Positions 17,876-27,101 of a stretch of 64,000 bases of DNA are shown in pieces. The stretch spans positions 310,001-374,000 of the forward strand of contig NZ_JAVFWO010000001.1 of assembly GCF_031085295.1 (NCBI RefSeq). The letters are read 5' to 3'. Position numbers and translations under genes: made by a program. The stretch comes from Microbacterium psychrotolerans (GTDB taxonomy: Bacteria; Actinomycetota; Actinomycetes; Actinomycetales; Microbacteriaceae). A model generated the notes under the pieces. That model did not search any database. It was not told where the DNA came from and saw nothing but the letters and a program-made list of their open reading frames with translations. Each line of letters opens with the position of its first letter. Positions within the stretch are counted from its first letter, which is position 1.

Positions 17876-18052
17876 TCAAGGCTGTCGCCGCCCGATTCTG
17901 CCCACGAATGAGTCCCGCGCAGCCCGATCCAGTGCGATCGAGACGGACGTCAGAACCTCGGGGAAGAGGTCGGCATACACGTCGAGCGTTGTTGCGGCCG
18001 AAGTGCGGCCGAGCATTCGGTGCAGGATCTTCAGGTCACGCGGCCGACGACC
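17876..18052 (-). pseudogene. tyrosine recombinase (phage integrase) C-terminal remnant
   Basis: Reading leftward from about 18052 to the stop at 17876-17878, 58 codons give the tail of an actinobacterial tyrosine recombinase: KILHRMLGR, SAATTLDVYADLFPE and then LTSVSIALDRAARDS. The motif LGR/H-x-SA-x-TT-L-D-V-Y holds the catalytic Tyr in DVYADLF. The catalytic core upstream (R...HxxR) is missing; the reading frame is lost before about 18052. Its place directly after tRNA-Phe, pointing back at the tRNA, is the classic layout of an integrated element. The rest of the 17749-18221 interval shows no other gene. Confidence 0.8.
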
Positions 18053-18221
18053 GCATGATCCCGCCGGCGCCCCGGTCGCCGAGAGGCCCGCAAGCCCCGC
18101 GATCTACGTATCGCAACCGCGCAGTTGTCACGGACCTCACCGTGCAAGCTGCAGCAGCGGTGAGCTCTGATGCTCGGTCGGGTGAGGGCCACACCCGCAT
18201 CCCGCCCGACCCGCGCACCGT

Positions 18222-19091
18222 CTACGCCGGGAACGCGGTCTCGCGGCGCCAGGAGTATTCCGGTTCAAAGCCCAGCATCGAACGTGCCTTGTCGATGGAG
18301 AGCAGCGTGTCGTTGACGCCGAGGTCGCCGCGGATCTCGACGCCGGGAAAGACCTCGCCGACCAGTTCCGCGTTCGGCCGAGACATCACGGTGTCGGCAG
18401 CGGCGATGATGTATCGCTCGAAGCCGGGCTCCCGCCGGCCGCGCTCGATCGCCCTGAGGACGGCCTGGGCTCCGTCGCGGGCGTCGATATAGCCCCACAG
18501 GTTCCACTTCCGCCGCAGAGGATCGGAGTCGTATGTCGGGAACTCGGCATAGTCGGACGGGTCCATCACGTTGGAGAACCGCAGCGCCTGGATGGAGACG
18601 TCCGGATGCCAGCGCACCAGCTCCACTGCAAGCTGCTCCTCGAGGTGCTTCGCCAGTGAGTAGTTGGATTCCGGGCGCGTGCACTCCTCGTCGACCGGGA
18701 TGTACGGCGGGGGCACGTCGAACGGGAGTCCGAGCACGGTCTCGCTCGACGCCGTCACGATAGTGCGGACCCCTGCTCGGATCGCCGCCCGAAGGACGTT
18801 GTAGGTCACCGTGATGTTGTTGTGGAACGTGTCGGCGTCTGGGCGCAGCCCAGGGGCCGGAATCGCCGCGAGGTGCACCACCGCGTCGAACCGCCGCGGA
18901 TGCTCGTCCACTCCCATGAGCGCGTCGATCGTCTGGCCGTAGTCCGTCAGGTCAGTCTGCACGAACCCGGCTGCACGCTCACCCGTCCAGTCGAGGTTGA
19001 CGACCTCGTTGCCCGCCCCGCGCAGCACCCGGACGACGGTCCGGCCGAGCTTGCCCGACCCGCCGGTGACGGCGATGGTCATCCCGCTCAT
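18222..19091 (-). CDS. NAD-dependent epimerase/dehydratase family protein
   Basis: 289-residue extended short-chain dehydrogenase. N-terminal nucleotide motif TGGSGKLG (about residues 10-17), VVHLAAIPAP, catalytic-type YSLAK (Tyr-x-x-x-Lys) in ESNYSLAKHLEEQLA, and a C-terminal YIIAAADTVMSRP typical of the uronate-dehydrogenase/nucleotide-sugar epimerase-like branch. It could act on a free sugar or sugar acid. The ATG at 19091 overlaps the stop of the upstream aldo/keto reductase by 4 bp; a second ATG at 19082 is possible. It is the last gene of a three-gene oxidoreductase operon that is divergent from a LysR regulator. Confidence 0.8.
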   Translation of the reverse strand: MSGMTIAVTGGSGKLGRTVVRVLRGAGNEVVNLDWTGERAAGFVQTDLTDYGQTIDALMGVDEHPRRFDAVVHLAAIPAPGLRPDADTFHNNITVTYNVLRAAIRAGVRTIVTASSETVLGLPFDVPPPYIPVDEECTRPESNYSLAKHLEEQLAVELVRWHPDVSIQALRFSNVMDPSDYAEFPTYDSDPLRRKWNLWGYIDARDGAQAVLRAIERGRREPGFERYIIAAADTVMSRPNAELVGEVFPGVEIRGDLGVNDTLLSIDKARSMLGFEPEYSWRRETAFPA

Positions 19092-20140
19092 CGGCCACCC
19101 CCGATGTTGCGGTGCCGCTGGGCGATGCCCGGCGCACCGTACGGGTAATCGTCGGCGCGCGGCGCACTGGCCGCGGTCAGGCTCTCGAGCTCCGCGGCAT
19201 CCAGTTCGAGCGTGACCGCACCCATGTTGTCGCGAAGCTGCTCGACCGACCGCGCGCCGAGGATCACGGATGTCACCGCGGGCTGCGCAGCGAGCCAGGC
19301 CAGCGCGACCTGCGACGGCGACGCGGCGTGCTCCTCCGCGATGCCGGTGAGGGTGTCGATGATCTGCCAGGTGCGGGGATCGGCGTTGCGCTGCTGCCAC
19401 GCCTCCATGCCACGCTCCGGGTTCTCGCCGAGCCGCGTCGTGCCGGTCGGGGACACGTCACGTCGATACTTGCCGCTGAGCCAGCCGCCGCCCAGCGGCG
19501 ACCACGGCAGCAGGCCGATGCCGGCATCGAGCGCCGCGGGGACGATCTCGTGCTCGATGCCTCGCACGAGAAGGCTGTACTGGGGCTGCAGTGTCACCGG
19601 CAGGTTCCAGCCGTGCCGCTCCGCGAGCAGGGACGCTTTGGTGAGCTGCCAGCCCGTGAAGTTCGAGAAGCCGTAGTACCCGATCTTCCCTTGCGTGATC
19701 GCATCGTCGAGGAAACGCAGCGTCTCGTCGAGGGGAGTGATCGCATCCCAGGCGTGCAGTTGGTAGAGGTCGATGTGCTCGACGCCCAGGCGACGCAGCG
19801 AAGCTTCGAGCGCAGTCCGTAGGTGCCGTCGGGAGGTCCCGTGATCGTTCGGTCCGGCACCCATCGGGAACCGGCCCTTGGTGGCGATGACAAGCTGGGC
19901 TGCCTCGGCGGGGTGCGCGGCGAGCCATCGGCCGATGATCTCCTCGCTGCGCCCGGCACTGTAGACGTCGGCGGTGTCGATGAAGTTGCCGCCGCCGTCC
20001 ACGTAGGCGTCGATGATGGCGTGAGACGTCGTCTCGTCCGCCTCGGCGCCGAAGGTCATCGTCCCGAGGGCCTGCTCGAAGACGACGGTTCCGCTGCGGC
20101 CGAGTGTGCGATAGCCGGCTGACTGCTGTGGTGCGCTCAT
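19088..20140 (-). CDS. aldo/keto reductase
   Basis: 350-residue NADPH-dependent AKR with a TIM-barrel fold. The catalytic tetrad is visible: Asp and Tyr in NFIDTADVYSAGRSE, Lys in VIATKGRF and His in DLYQLHAWD. The cofactor end has GFSNFTGW, VTLQPQYSLL and SVILGARSVEQL. It belongs to the general YajO/IolS-like branch, whose members reduce varied aldehydes or sugars. The ATG at 20140 overlaps the upstream AKR stop by 4 bp, so the pair and the following epimerase-family gene are translationally coupled. Confidence 0.85.
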   Translation of the reverse strand: MSAPQQSAGYRTLGRSGTVVFEQALGTMTFGAEADETTSHAIIDAYVDGGGNFIDTADVYSAGRSEEIIGRWLAAHPAEAAQLVIATKGRFPMGAGPNDHGTSRRHLRTALEASLRRLGVEHIDLYQLHAWDAITPLDETLRFLDDAITQGKIGYYGFSNFTGWQLTKASLLAERHGWNLPVTLQPQYSLLVRGIEHEIVPAALDAGIGLLPWSPLGGGWLSGKYRRDVSPTGTTRLGENPERGMEAWQQRNADPRTWQIIDTLTGIAEEHAASPSQVALAWLAAQPAVTSVILGARSVEQLRDNMGAVTLELDAAELESLTAASAPRADDYPYGAPGIAQRHRNIGGGR

Positions 20141-20994
20141 GCGTTGAGTTCCCTGATCTGATCGTCGGTGAGGGTGATGTCGACGGCCCGTGCGGAGTCC
20201 TGGATGCTCGCGGGCCGCGAGGCGCCGGGGATCGGGATGACGACCGGCGCGAGCGAGAGCTCCCAGGCGAGGCAGACCTGCTGCCCGCTGACTCCGAGCT
20301 CCGCGCCGATCCGTTCGAACGCGGCGCCCTTCCCACCCAGGGTGCTGGCGCGGGCTATTCCTCCCAGTGGACTCCATGGCAGGAACGCGATGCCCAGCTC
20401 CGCGCAGAGCTCGAGTTCTGCCTGGCTGGATCTGAACGCCGGTGAGAACTGGTTCTGAACCGAGGCGAGGCGCCCGCCGAGGATCTGCTGCGCGAGCCGG
20501 ATCTGGTCAGCGTTCGCGTTGGAGATGCCGGCCATCCGGATGACGCCTTCGTCGAGCAGGTCGCGCAGCGCACCGACCGAGTCGGCGTAGTCGACGTGGG
20601 GGTCGGGTCGGTGGAACTGGTAGAGGCCGATCGCTTCGACGCCGAGCCGCGTCGCGGAGGCTTTCGCCGCACCCTTGATGTATTCGGGTCGACCGTCCAA
20701 CGTCCAGCTGCCGTCTCCGGGGCGCAGGTGTCCGCCCTTCGTCGCCACCAGCACCTCGCCGGTGTCGCCCCCGTAGGTCGCGAGCGCCTTCGCGATGAGG
20801 ACCTCGTTGTGGCCGACTTCGTCGGCGTCGCGGTGGTACGCGTCCGCAGTGTCGATGAGTGTCACGCCGACCTCGAGTGCGGCGTGAATCGTCGCGATCG
20901 AGCGAGCTTCATCCGGCCGGCCCTCGATCGACATCGGCATGCCACCGAGACCGATCTCGCCGACCGCCACGTCCCCGATGAAGCGATGATTCAT
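20137..20994 (-). CDS. aldo/keto reductase
   Basis: 285-residue AKR, first gene of the three-gene operon. The tetrad is intact: Asp and Tyr in TLIDTADAYHRDADE, Lys in VATKGGH and His in GLYQFHRPDPH. It is more distant from the second AKR than a recent duplicate would be. It starts 127 bp from the divergent LysR gene, which probably controls it. The substrate is not identifiable; a sugar or keto-sugar is plausible given the neighbouring dehydrogenase. Confidence 0.85.
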   Translation of the reverse strand: MNHRFIGDVAVGEIGLGGMPMSIEGRPDEARSIATIHAALEVGVTLIDTADAYHRDADEVGHNEVLIAKALATYGGDTGEVLVATKGGHLRPGDGSWTLDGRPEYIKGAAKASATRLGVEAIGLYQFHRPDPHVDYADSVGALRDLLDEGVIRMAGISNANADQIRLAQQILGGRLASVQNQFSPAFRSSQAELELCAELGIAFLPWSPLGGIARASTLGGKGAAFERIGAELGVSGQQVCLAWELSLAPVVIPIPGASRPASIQDSARAVDITLTDDQIRELNA

Positions 20995-21078
20995 CTACAT
21001 GTCTCCTTGATAGCGGGCTATTCAGTGGGTCTGCTTCCAAGTTAGGTACGGCATTGCCATCTGTCCAACAGAAGAATA

Positions 21079-21093
21079 TTGTTGATTTCACAA
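21079..21093. promoter_or_regulatory. LysR-type T-N11-A box
   Basis: TTGT-tgatttc-ACAA at 21079-21093 is a perfect dyad with T-N11-A spacing, the classical LysR recognition form. It lies 29 bp ahead of the lysR-family start and about 85 bp from the divergent aldo/keto reductase start, a normal position for autorepression plus activation of the divergent operon. Confidence 0.6.
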
Positions 21094-21121
21094 CTGCCAA
21101 TCATGAATGGATGGCCGACAC

Positions 21122-22018
21122 ATGGATCTCAGGCAGATGGAGTACTTCGTTGCGCTGGCGGAAGAGAATCAGTTCACGCGAGCAGCGGAGATCACCCGGG
21201 TGTCGCAATCCGGGCTGTCGGCAGCCATCAAGAGCCTGGAAGACGACCTCAAGGCGAAGCTGTTCATCCGCACGACGCGGCGGGTAGAGCTGACAGCGGC
21301 GGGCCATGCGCTGTTCCCTCATGCCCGCAATCTCCTCGCGGAGGCCAACGCCGGCCGGGACGCCGTCGCCGCGACGACGGCGGAATTCGCCGGCGCATTG
21401 CGCGTCGGCGCCGAGCAGTGCCTCGGGTCGGTCAATGTTCCTGAGATCGTCGAGCGATTCCACCGCAGGCACCGTGAGGTGGAGATCACCTTCACTCAGG
21501 CGGGCAGCGGCGATCTTCTCAAGCGGATGCGAGGCGGAGACATCGATCTCGCCTTCGTCGCGGGCACCTCCGAGACGACCGACCCGCAACTTCGGCTCAC
21601 GGGGCTGGACCATGTGACCCTCGCAACGGAGCCACTCGTACTGCTCACACCACCGGAGGATCCGCTCGCGTCACAGAAGTCTGTCGCGTGGAACGACCTC
21701 CAGGACCGCACCTTCATCGACCTCGACAGCACCTGGGCCATCAGGGTCGTCACCGACGAGATCTTCGCCAAACGAAGAATCCCGAGGCGAGTGGCCTTCA
21801 CGGTAGGCGACATCCACGCTCTGGTCGACATGATCAACCGAGGCCTCGGCGTTGCGATCGTTCCGCAGTCGGTGTCACGGAAGACAATCGCGGCGGACCT
21901 CCAGACCCTGAGTCTTGAGCAGCGTGACCCCGTCTGGACGGTGAGCGCCGCCTACGCCCACTCCGAGAGGGCGTCTCACCTCACCACCGAATTCCTCGGT
22001 CTCCTCGAGCCGCGCTAG
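21122..22018 (+). CDS. LysR-family transcriptional regulator
   Basis: 298-residue regulator. The N-terminal winged HTH is canonical (MDLRQMEYFVALAEENQFTRAAEI...SQSGLSAAIKSLEDDL, LFIRTTRRVELTAAG). The C-terminal effector domain has two periplasmic-binding-like lobes (GALRVGAEQCLG; VDMINRGLGVAIVPQS). The start at 21122 is chosen over 21107 because MDLRQMEYF is the family N-terminus. It is divergent from the AKR-AKR-epimerase operon and is presumably its regulator. Confidence 0.88.
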   Translation: MDLRQMEYFVALAEENQFTRAAEITRVSQSGLSAAIKSLEDDLKAKLFIRTTRRVELTAAGHALFPHARNLLAEANAGRDAVAATTAEFAGALRVGAEQCLGSVNVPEIVERFHRRHREVEITFTQAGSGDLLKRMRGGDIDLAFVAGTSETTDPQLRLTGLDHVTLATEPLVLLTPPEDPLASQKSVAWNDLQDRTFIDLDSTWAIRVVTDEIFAKRRIPRRVAFTVGDIHALVDMINRGLGVAIVPQSVSRKTIAADLQTLSLEQRDPVWTVSAAYAHSERASHLTTEFLGLLEPR

Positions 22019-22220
22019 GAGGGCCTCCGCGCTCGCCCGCCGTCCCGGAGTGGCGGCCACGAGATCGGTCATCATGCCGAGCCTGTTGATTCTCGTGACC
22101 GCCTGTAATCAGGCAGTCCGGGTCCGAGGGACGGCGTCGCCATGGTCGAGCCGCCCATCGTGAGCGCGAGATCGATCGTGCGGTCCACCTGCACACGACG
22201 ACCGCACGGAATCACTGACG

Positions 22221-24323
22221 TCAGCTTTTTCCTCGCAGCCGCAGCGTGCGCGCCGCTGGCTCCTCGGGCAGCTCGAGCACGATCTCGCCGGCATCCGCAT
22301 CCCATCGCACGCTCGTCGGGAGGCTGGTCGGGAAGACCGCCTCGACAACGAGCGGGCGCCCGGAGTGCCGGGCGAGAGGCACACGCACGGTGGTGGAGCC
22401 AGCCCGGCGCCAGACCGTGATCAGTTCGCCGTCGTCGTCGCGCATGCCCAGTGCCACGACGGGGTCATGCCACCCGGGCAATCCCAGAGGCCAGAAGGGC
22501 AGCGCGGTGCGGATACGGGTTCGCGTGGTGCGGTAGGCGTCGATCGCCTCCTGCACGAGCCGCATCTGCGCCCCAGACAGCCGGTCTATCCGGCCTGCGA
22601 GATGCACCCGGCCGAGCAGCGCGCTCGCGAGCGAGAAGACGATCCGCTCGTCGGACCAGGAGGGCTCGGGATACGCCCATACCGCACCCTGCTCAGGTGT
22701 GACGGCGGTCGGCGCGGCCGCGGCGATCGCGGCCGTGAGCAGCGGGTCCTGATTGTCGCTCGTGGACTGCACGGGGTGCACGCGCAGCGTCGCGCCGTCC
22801 ATCCGCTGTCCACCGCTCGCGCAGCTTTCGATCACGAGGCCGGGATGCCGGTCCATGAGCGAGTGCACCCACTCGAGCAGGGCGCGCTGGTGACCGAATG
22901 CTCCGTCACCGGGGCTGTCGGCGTCGAGGTCAGTGCCCTGCGTGACGTCCATGTTGTAGTCGAACTTCAGATACCCCAGCCCGAGTTCGATGATCAGTCG
23001 CTCGACCGCCGCGTCGATGTGTGCGAGTGCGGCCGGATGGCGGAAGTCCAACTGCAGTCGCCCCGATTCCACGACACGCTGCCCATCGCGTTGGAAGAAC
23101 GCCTCGGCCGGCAGCAGCTCGGCGATCGGGCTCGCCACCGACACGGCTTCCGGCTCGAGCCAGAGGCCGGCTACCATGCCCGCGTCGCGGATCCGGCGCG
23201 TCATCTGATCGAGGCCGCGGGGAAATCGTCGGGAGGATGGCTGCCACGAGCCGAGGTCGTTCCACCACGCCGCGCCGTCGGTGTACCAGCCGGAGTCGAT
23301 GCAGTAGACCTCGGCTCCCGCGCGGGCCGCTGCGTCGATGTAGGGCGGCAGGTTCTCAGCATTCGGGTCGCCCATGAGCGCGTTCATGAAGTCGTTGACG
23401 ATCACCGGCAGGTTCTCGTGGTCCACATGCGGGCGCCGCACCCGCCGCCGAGCGTCGGTCAGGGCACCGAATATCTCGTCGTCGTCACCGCCCAGTACAA
23501 GCGTCGCGGGAACGGAGCTGAATCGCTCGCCCGGACCGAGCCGACGCGACCAAGCCGCGTTCTGGTCCGTCGGCCCGCTCGCCACCACATAGAGCGCGTC
23601 GTCCTGATCGCCGAGCTCCCACCGCCATGCACCGTTGTGCTCGATCTGCCACAGCAGCGACCGCCGTTCGACGCGGGATCGCAGGATGCCCATCGGCAGA
23701 TGTCCGCCGGTCGACCAGCTGCCCCGCTGCCCCAAGGCGAATGACGCCCGCGAGCTGGGGATGCCCCATGTGCGCAGCCCGGTGTCGTCGAGCCCCAGCT
23801 CGGCGGGCGTACGCCGCTGCCACATCAGCTCGCGGAACCATGTGTTGTGCGCAAAGCCGACTTCGTGATCGTGCCACCAGTGCGAGCCGTCCGCTGAGAT
23901 GCCGCCGAGGGCGACGGACGAGACCGCGCGCAGGTGGACGGGCTCGTCGCCCGCGACGACTTCGGTCGCGCAGCGCACGACCGGAAGGTCGCGCCAGCTC
24001 GACCATCGTGCGATCACCAGGATGCCGGACATCGCGTCCCGCGCCGTCACCTCGAGGTGTGCCATGTCACCGTCGGTCCAGGTGCGGTGATCAACCGTGC
24101 GGAGACGGAGCCCGACTGCGCTCCCCATCAGCCGCTCGGAGGACGACGTGCCCGAGCCCTCGCCGCCGAGGTGAACCTCCGCGATGGGAATCGCCGCTGA
24201 GGGCGCGGCGCTGCGGCCGCCGCCGACCGCGGCGAGCCGCTGCACTTTCGGGGGGCCGTCGACGCCGAGGTCGAGGTCCAGCTCCACCGCGCCCGGGCGC
24301 CATCTGATCGTCTGCGTGTCCAT
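22221..24323 (-). CDS. alpha-galactosidase, GH36
   Basis: 700-residue glycoside hydrolase family 36 enzyme (clan GH-D), which removes terminal alpha-galactosyl units. An N-terminal beta-sandwich domain (to about 310) precedes the TIM barrel. In the barrel, YCIDSGWY and AGLWLEPEA lead to the nucleophile Asp455 in LKFDYN and the acid/base Asp509 in CASGGQRMD, followed by TSDNQDP. A C-terminal beta domain closes it. No signal peptide is present, so it acts on imported oligosaccharide in the cytoplasm. It is the last gene of the leftward lplB/lplC-type ABC transporter operon (76 bp from the binding protein). The start is set at the ATG at 24323; upstream sequence in frame is unrelated. Confidence 0.88.
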   Translation of the reverse strand: MDTQTIRWRPGAVELDLDLGVDGPPKVQRLAAVGGGRSAAPSAAIPIAEVHLGGEGSGTSSSERLMGSAVGLRLRTVDHRTWTDGDMAHLEVTARDAMSGILVIARWSSWRDLPVVRCATEVVAGDEPVHLRAVSSVALGGISADGSHWWHDHEVGFAHNTWFRELMWQRRTPAELGLDDTGLRTWGIPSSRASFALGQRGSWSTGGHLPMGILRSRVERRSLLWQIEHNGAWRWELGDQDDALYVVASGPTDQNAAWSRRLGPGERFSSVPATLVLGGDDDEIFGALTDARRRVRRPHVDHENLPVIVNDFMNALMGDPNAENLPPYIDAAARAGAEVYCIDSGWYTDGAAWWNDLGSWQPSSRRFPRGLDQMTRRIRDAGMVAGLWLEPEAVSVASPIAELLPAEAFFQRDGQRVVESGRLQLDFRHPAALAHIDAAVERLIIELGLGYLKFDYNMDVTQGTDLDADSPGDGAFGHQRALLEWVHSLMDRHPGLVIESCASGGQRMDGATLRVHPVQSTSDNQDPLLTAAIAAAAPTAVTPEQGAVWAYPEPSWSDERIVFSLASALLGRVHLAGRIDRLSGAQMRLVQEAIDAYRTTRTRIRTALPFWPLGLPGWHDPVVALGMRDDDGELITVWRRAGSTTVRVPLARHSGRPLVVEAVFPTSLPTSVRWDADAGEIVLELPEEPAARTLRLRGKS

Positions 24324-24399
24324 GGCGGTGCTCCTCCGATGACCTGTGCGGCGTCGAGACCCGGGGGCGAGGCATCCGCCCCCGGGTCGATGTCGTCGG

Positions 24400-26055
24400 T
24401 CAGCTGGCGTCGTACGCCGCCTGCCATATTTCGAGGTAGCGGTCGACGCCCAGGCCCTGGAGGCCTTCCAGGTAGCCATTCCAATCACCGTCGTTGTTCG
24501 GGTCACGCACCCCGGTGACGAACTCCGCCGTCGCGGTGGCCACGTTGCTCTCGATGTTGGTCGTGAGCGTGGCGAGTTCGCTCGCCTCTTCCGCCGGCAC
24601 CCACAGGTTCCAGTACGGGAAATTGGCGTCCGACTCTTTGCCCTCATAGAGCTCGGTCGCTTGGAAGAGCCGGCGCTCGGCACCTTCCTCCGTGTAGATG
24701 TCCAGCGGCTGCACCTGGCAGTTGCGCCACTCGACGGTGTCGAACACCTGCGCCATCGGGCCCCAGTTGCCGTTGTAGTCCGCCTCGTTCTCCTCGTCCA
24801 GCGGCAGGTCGACGAAGCAAGGCTCGAGCTCGGGATCGAGGGCGATCTCGCCTTCCTCAGGAGCCCGCCAGCCGATGTTCTCTTCGCCCATCTCGCCGAG
24901 AAGGTGACCCTCAGGGGTGAAGATGTAGTCCATCATCTCCATGATCACCTGCTGTTCCACCTCGTCGGCAGCCTTCGTGATGACGAAGGTCGCACCGGGC
25001 ACGCTGGGCAGCTGATAGGTGGTGATCGGCCCCTCTGCACCCTCGAGTGGCGGGAGCGGGTCGTATTGGGTGTCCCGCGCATCCTCCTGACCGATGCTCA
25101 CGCCGATCCAGGGGTGAATGGCGGTGAAGCCGCCGACGATGACGCCCTCGGCCGAGTTGCCGGTGGCCTGCATGGTGTCGCCGCCCTGAGAGAACGCCGC
25201 GGGGTCGATCAGTCCTGCCGCCCACAGCCTGTTCAGGAACTTCAGGCCTTCTCGCCAACCGTCCTGCATAGTCTGCATCTGCACGCTGTCACCCTCGAGC
25301 CCCAGCGAGATGGGCTGACTGGCCGCGCCGGCGCCGGTGTTGAAGGAGTTCGCGATGAACGCGTTCATGATGTACGGCACGATCGACCACTGCGCGCTTC
25401 CCGTGATGGGGATCTCGTCCGCGACGCCGTTCCCGTTCGGGTCCTCCGTCTTGAAAGCTGTCATGACGTCGAAGAATTCGTCGGGTGTCGTAGGCATCTC
25501 GAGTCCGAGGTTCTCGAGCCATACGGTGTTGATCCAGAACTTGTACGGGTAGGAGCAGTGGTAGCAGTCGTTCCATTGCGGAAGTCCCCAGATCGTCCCG
25601 TCGGGCGCGGTCGCAAGGGTCTCGAAGCCCTGTTCAGCGGCAAGAGCGTCCTGGATGTTAGGCGCGTGCTCCTCGATGAGCTCGTTCAGGGGCAGGATGA
25701 CCCCTTGGTCTCCGTAGCGCTGCAGCTCGGCCTGCGTGAACTGCGATGCCCAGGGCACGAGCATGTACGCCTCGGGCAGTTCGCCGCCAGCGAGGGAGAT
25801 CTGCCTGGCCTCGGTCGCTGCCCCCGAGTCGTATCCCGTGGTCTGGAAGTCGATGTCGACGTCGAACTTGTCCTCCAGCAGCAGGGTGAACGAGTTGGTG
25901 TTGAGATCGATCTGGCCGCCCTGCTCGCCGAAGATGGTGATGACCTTCTGATCGTCTCCCTCGCTGGGGGTGCACCCGACGACTACGGCGGTCAAAGCCG
26001 CCGCTCCCGCGATGGCCGCGAGTGTGCGACGGCCGCGTCGCATCTTGTCCGACAT
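24400..26055 (-). CDS. extracellular sugar-binding lipoprotein (LplA-like, CUT1)
   Basis: 551-residue ABC substrate-binding lipoprotein. The signal peptide ends in the lipobox VVGC and the mature part begins CTPSEGDDQK. It is the large LplA/YtcQ-type binding protein: N-terminal lobe (ITIFGEQGGQIDLNTN), hinge region, and a DPNGNGVADE loop that looks like an EF-hand-type calcium site. It anchors in the membrane and delivers oligosaccharide to the two permeases encoded upstream. The ATG at 26055 is preferred. A TTG at 26070 would add five residues. No ATPase gene is nearby. Confidence 0.85.
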   Translation of the reverse strand: MSDKMRRGRRTLAAIAGAAALTAVVVGCTPSEGDDQKVITIFGEQGGQIDLNTNSFTLLLEDKFDVDIDFQTTGYDSGAATEARQISLAGGELPEAYMLVPWASQFTQAELQRYGDQGVILPLNELIEEHAPNIQDALAAEQGFETLATAPDGTIWGLPQWNDCYHCSYPYKFWINTVWLENLGLEMPTTPDEFFDVMTAFKTEDPNGNGVADEIPITGSAQWSIVPYIMNAFIANSFNTGAGAASQPISLGLEGDSVQMQTMQDGWREGLKFLNRLWAAGLIDPAAFSQGGDTMQATGNSAEGVIVGGFTAIHPWIGVSIGQEDARDTQYDPLPPLEGAEGPITTYQLPSVPGATFVITKAADEVEQQVIMEMMDYIFTPEGHLLGEMGEENIGWRAPEEGEIALDPELEPCFVDLPLDEENEADYNGNWGPMAQVFDTVEWRNCQVQPLDIYTEEGAERRLFQATELYEGKESDANFPYWNLWVPAEEASELATLTTNIESNVATATAEFVTGVRDPNNDGDWNGYLEGLQGLGVDRYLEIWQAAYDAS

Positions 26056-26138
26056 ATGTTGGCTCAACAAGGTCTTGCCTCTCTGTGATTAGGACGAGTG
26101 TGGTGCTGGATACATGACGCGGTGCGACGTGCGCCGCG

Positions 26139-27101
26139 TCATCCCTTGACGGCGCCTACGAGGATCCCTTTGTTGAAGAATCGGGCGACGAAGGGGTACA
26201 CGAGCATCACCGGCACCGTGGAGATGACGATGAGCGAGTACTTGAGCAGGTCGGCGAGCTGCTGGCGTTCTAGCGCAGCGGCGGCGTCAAGACCGGGAGC
26301 GGCCTGATTGAGGATCAGTACGTTGCGGAGCACAAGCTGGAGCGGGTACAGACTCGGGTCGCGAAGGTACAGCAGGGCATCGAAGTAGGAATTCCATTGG
26401 AAGATCGCGTACATGAGCGCGATCACGGCGAGCAGCGGCTTGGAAAGCGGCAAGACCACTGTCCAGAGGAACCGAAGATCGCTGGCGCCGTCCAGCTGCG
26501 CGGCTTCGTAGAGCTCCTCTGGGATCGAGGAACGGAAGAACGCGACAGCGATGATGACCTGCCAGACGCCGATGGCCTGGGGCAGGATGAGCGCCCATCG
26601 CGTGTCGAGCAACCCGAGGTTCTGGACGACCAGGTAGGTCGGGATGATGCCGCCGGCGAAGAGCATCGTGAAGACTACGAACAGCGTTATGCCGCGGCGA
26701 CCCCACAGGTCGCTGCGGGAGAGCGGATACGCGATGGCGACCGTCAGGACAAGGCTGATCGCCGTCCCGGCCAGCGTGTAGATCAGCGAATTGGCGAACC
26801 CGGTCAGGATCGAACTGTCACTCAGCGCTCGCTCATACCCCTCGAGCGTGAAGTCGATCGGCCAGAACGTGACCCTCCCCGACGAGACGGCGAGCGGATC
26901 GCTGAACGAGCTGGCGACGATGTAGAGGAGCGGCAGGAGCACGCACAGCAGGAACGTCGTCAGCAGAATGTAGACGGCGACCATGAAGATACGGTCGGTC
27001 GGCGACTCTTTGATCCGCTTCGGAGCCTTGACCGCTCTCGGCTTGCGCACCGGCGGCTCGGCGTCGCTGCTTTGGCGTTCGTCCAGAGTCGTGGTCACCA
27101 C
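26139..27101 (-). CDS. carbohydrate ABC permease (LplC-like)
   Basis: 320-residue inner-membrane subunit with six predicted helices. The EAA loop that contacts the ATPase reads YEAAQLDGAS (about 198-207), followed by VVLPLSKPLL. The C-terminus FNKGILVGAVKG is the standard end of this subfamily. It overlaps the upstream permease gene by 7 bp and forms the heterodimeric channel with it. Confidence 0.9.
   Translation of the reverse strand: MVTTTLDERQSSDAEPPVRKPRAVKAPKRIKESPTDRIFMVAVYILLTTFLLCVLLPLLYIVASSFSDPLAVSSGRVTFWPIDFTLEGYERALSDSSILTGFANSLIYTLAGTAISLVLTVAIAYPLSRSDLWGRRGITLFVVFTMLFAGGIIPTYLVVQNLGLLDTRWALILPQAIGVWQVIIAVAFFRSSIPEELYEAAQLDGASDLRFLWTVVLPLSKPLLAVIALMYAIFQWNSYFDALLYLRDPSLYPLQLVLRNVLILNQAAPGLDAAAALERQQLADLLKYSLIVISTVPVMLVYPFVARFFNKGILVGAVKG

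Noticed and set aside
18036..18218. 60-codon minus-strand frame overlapping the integrase remnant
   Set aside because: It is in a different frame from the recombinase motif and shows no family pattern; it is probably non-coding scar sequence.
22019..22220. Possible short gene or remnant between LysR and GH36
   Set aside because: Six-frame reading gives only unassignable peptides; a small GCCTG-taat-CAGGC hairpin (about 22103-22116) is the only structure.
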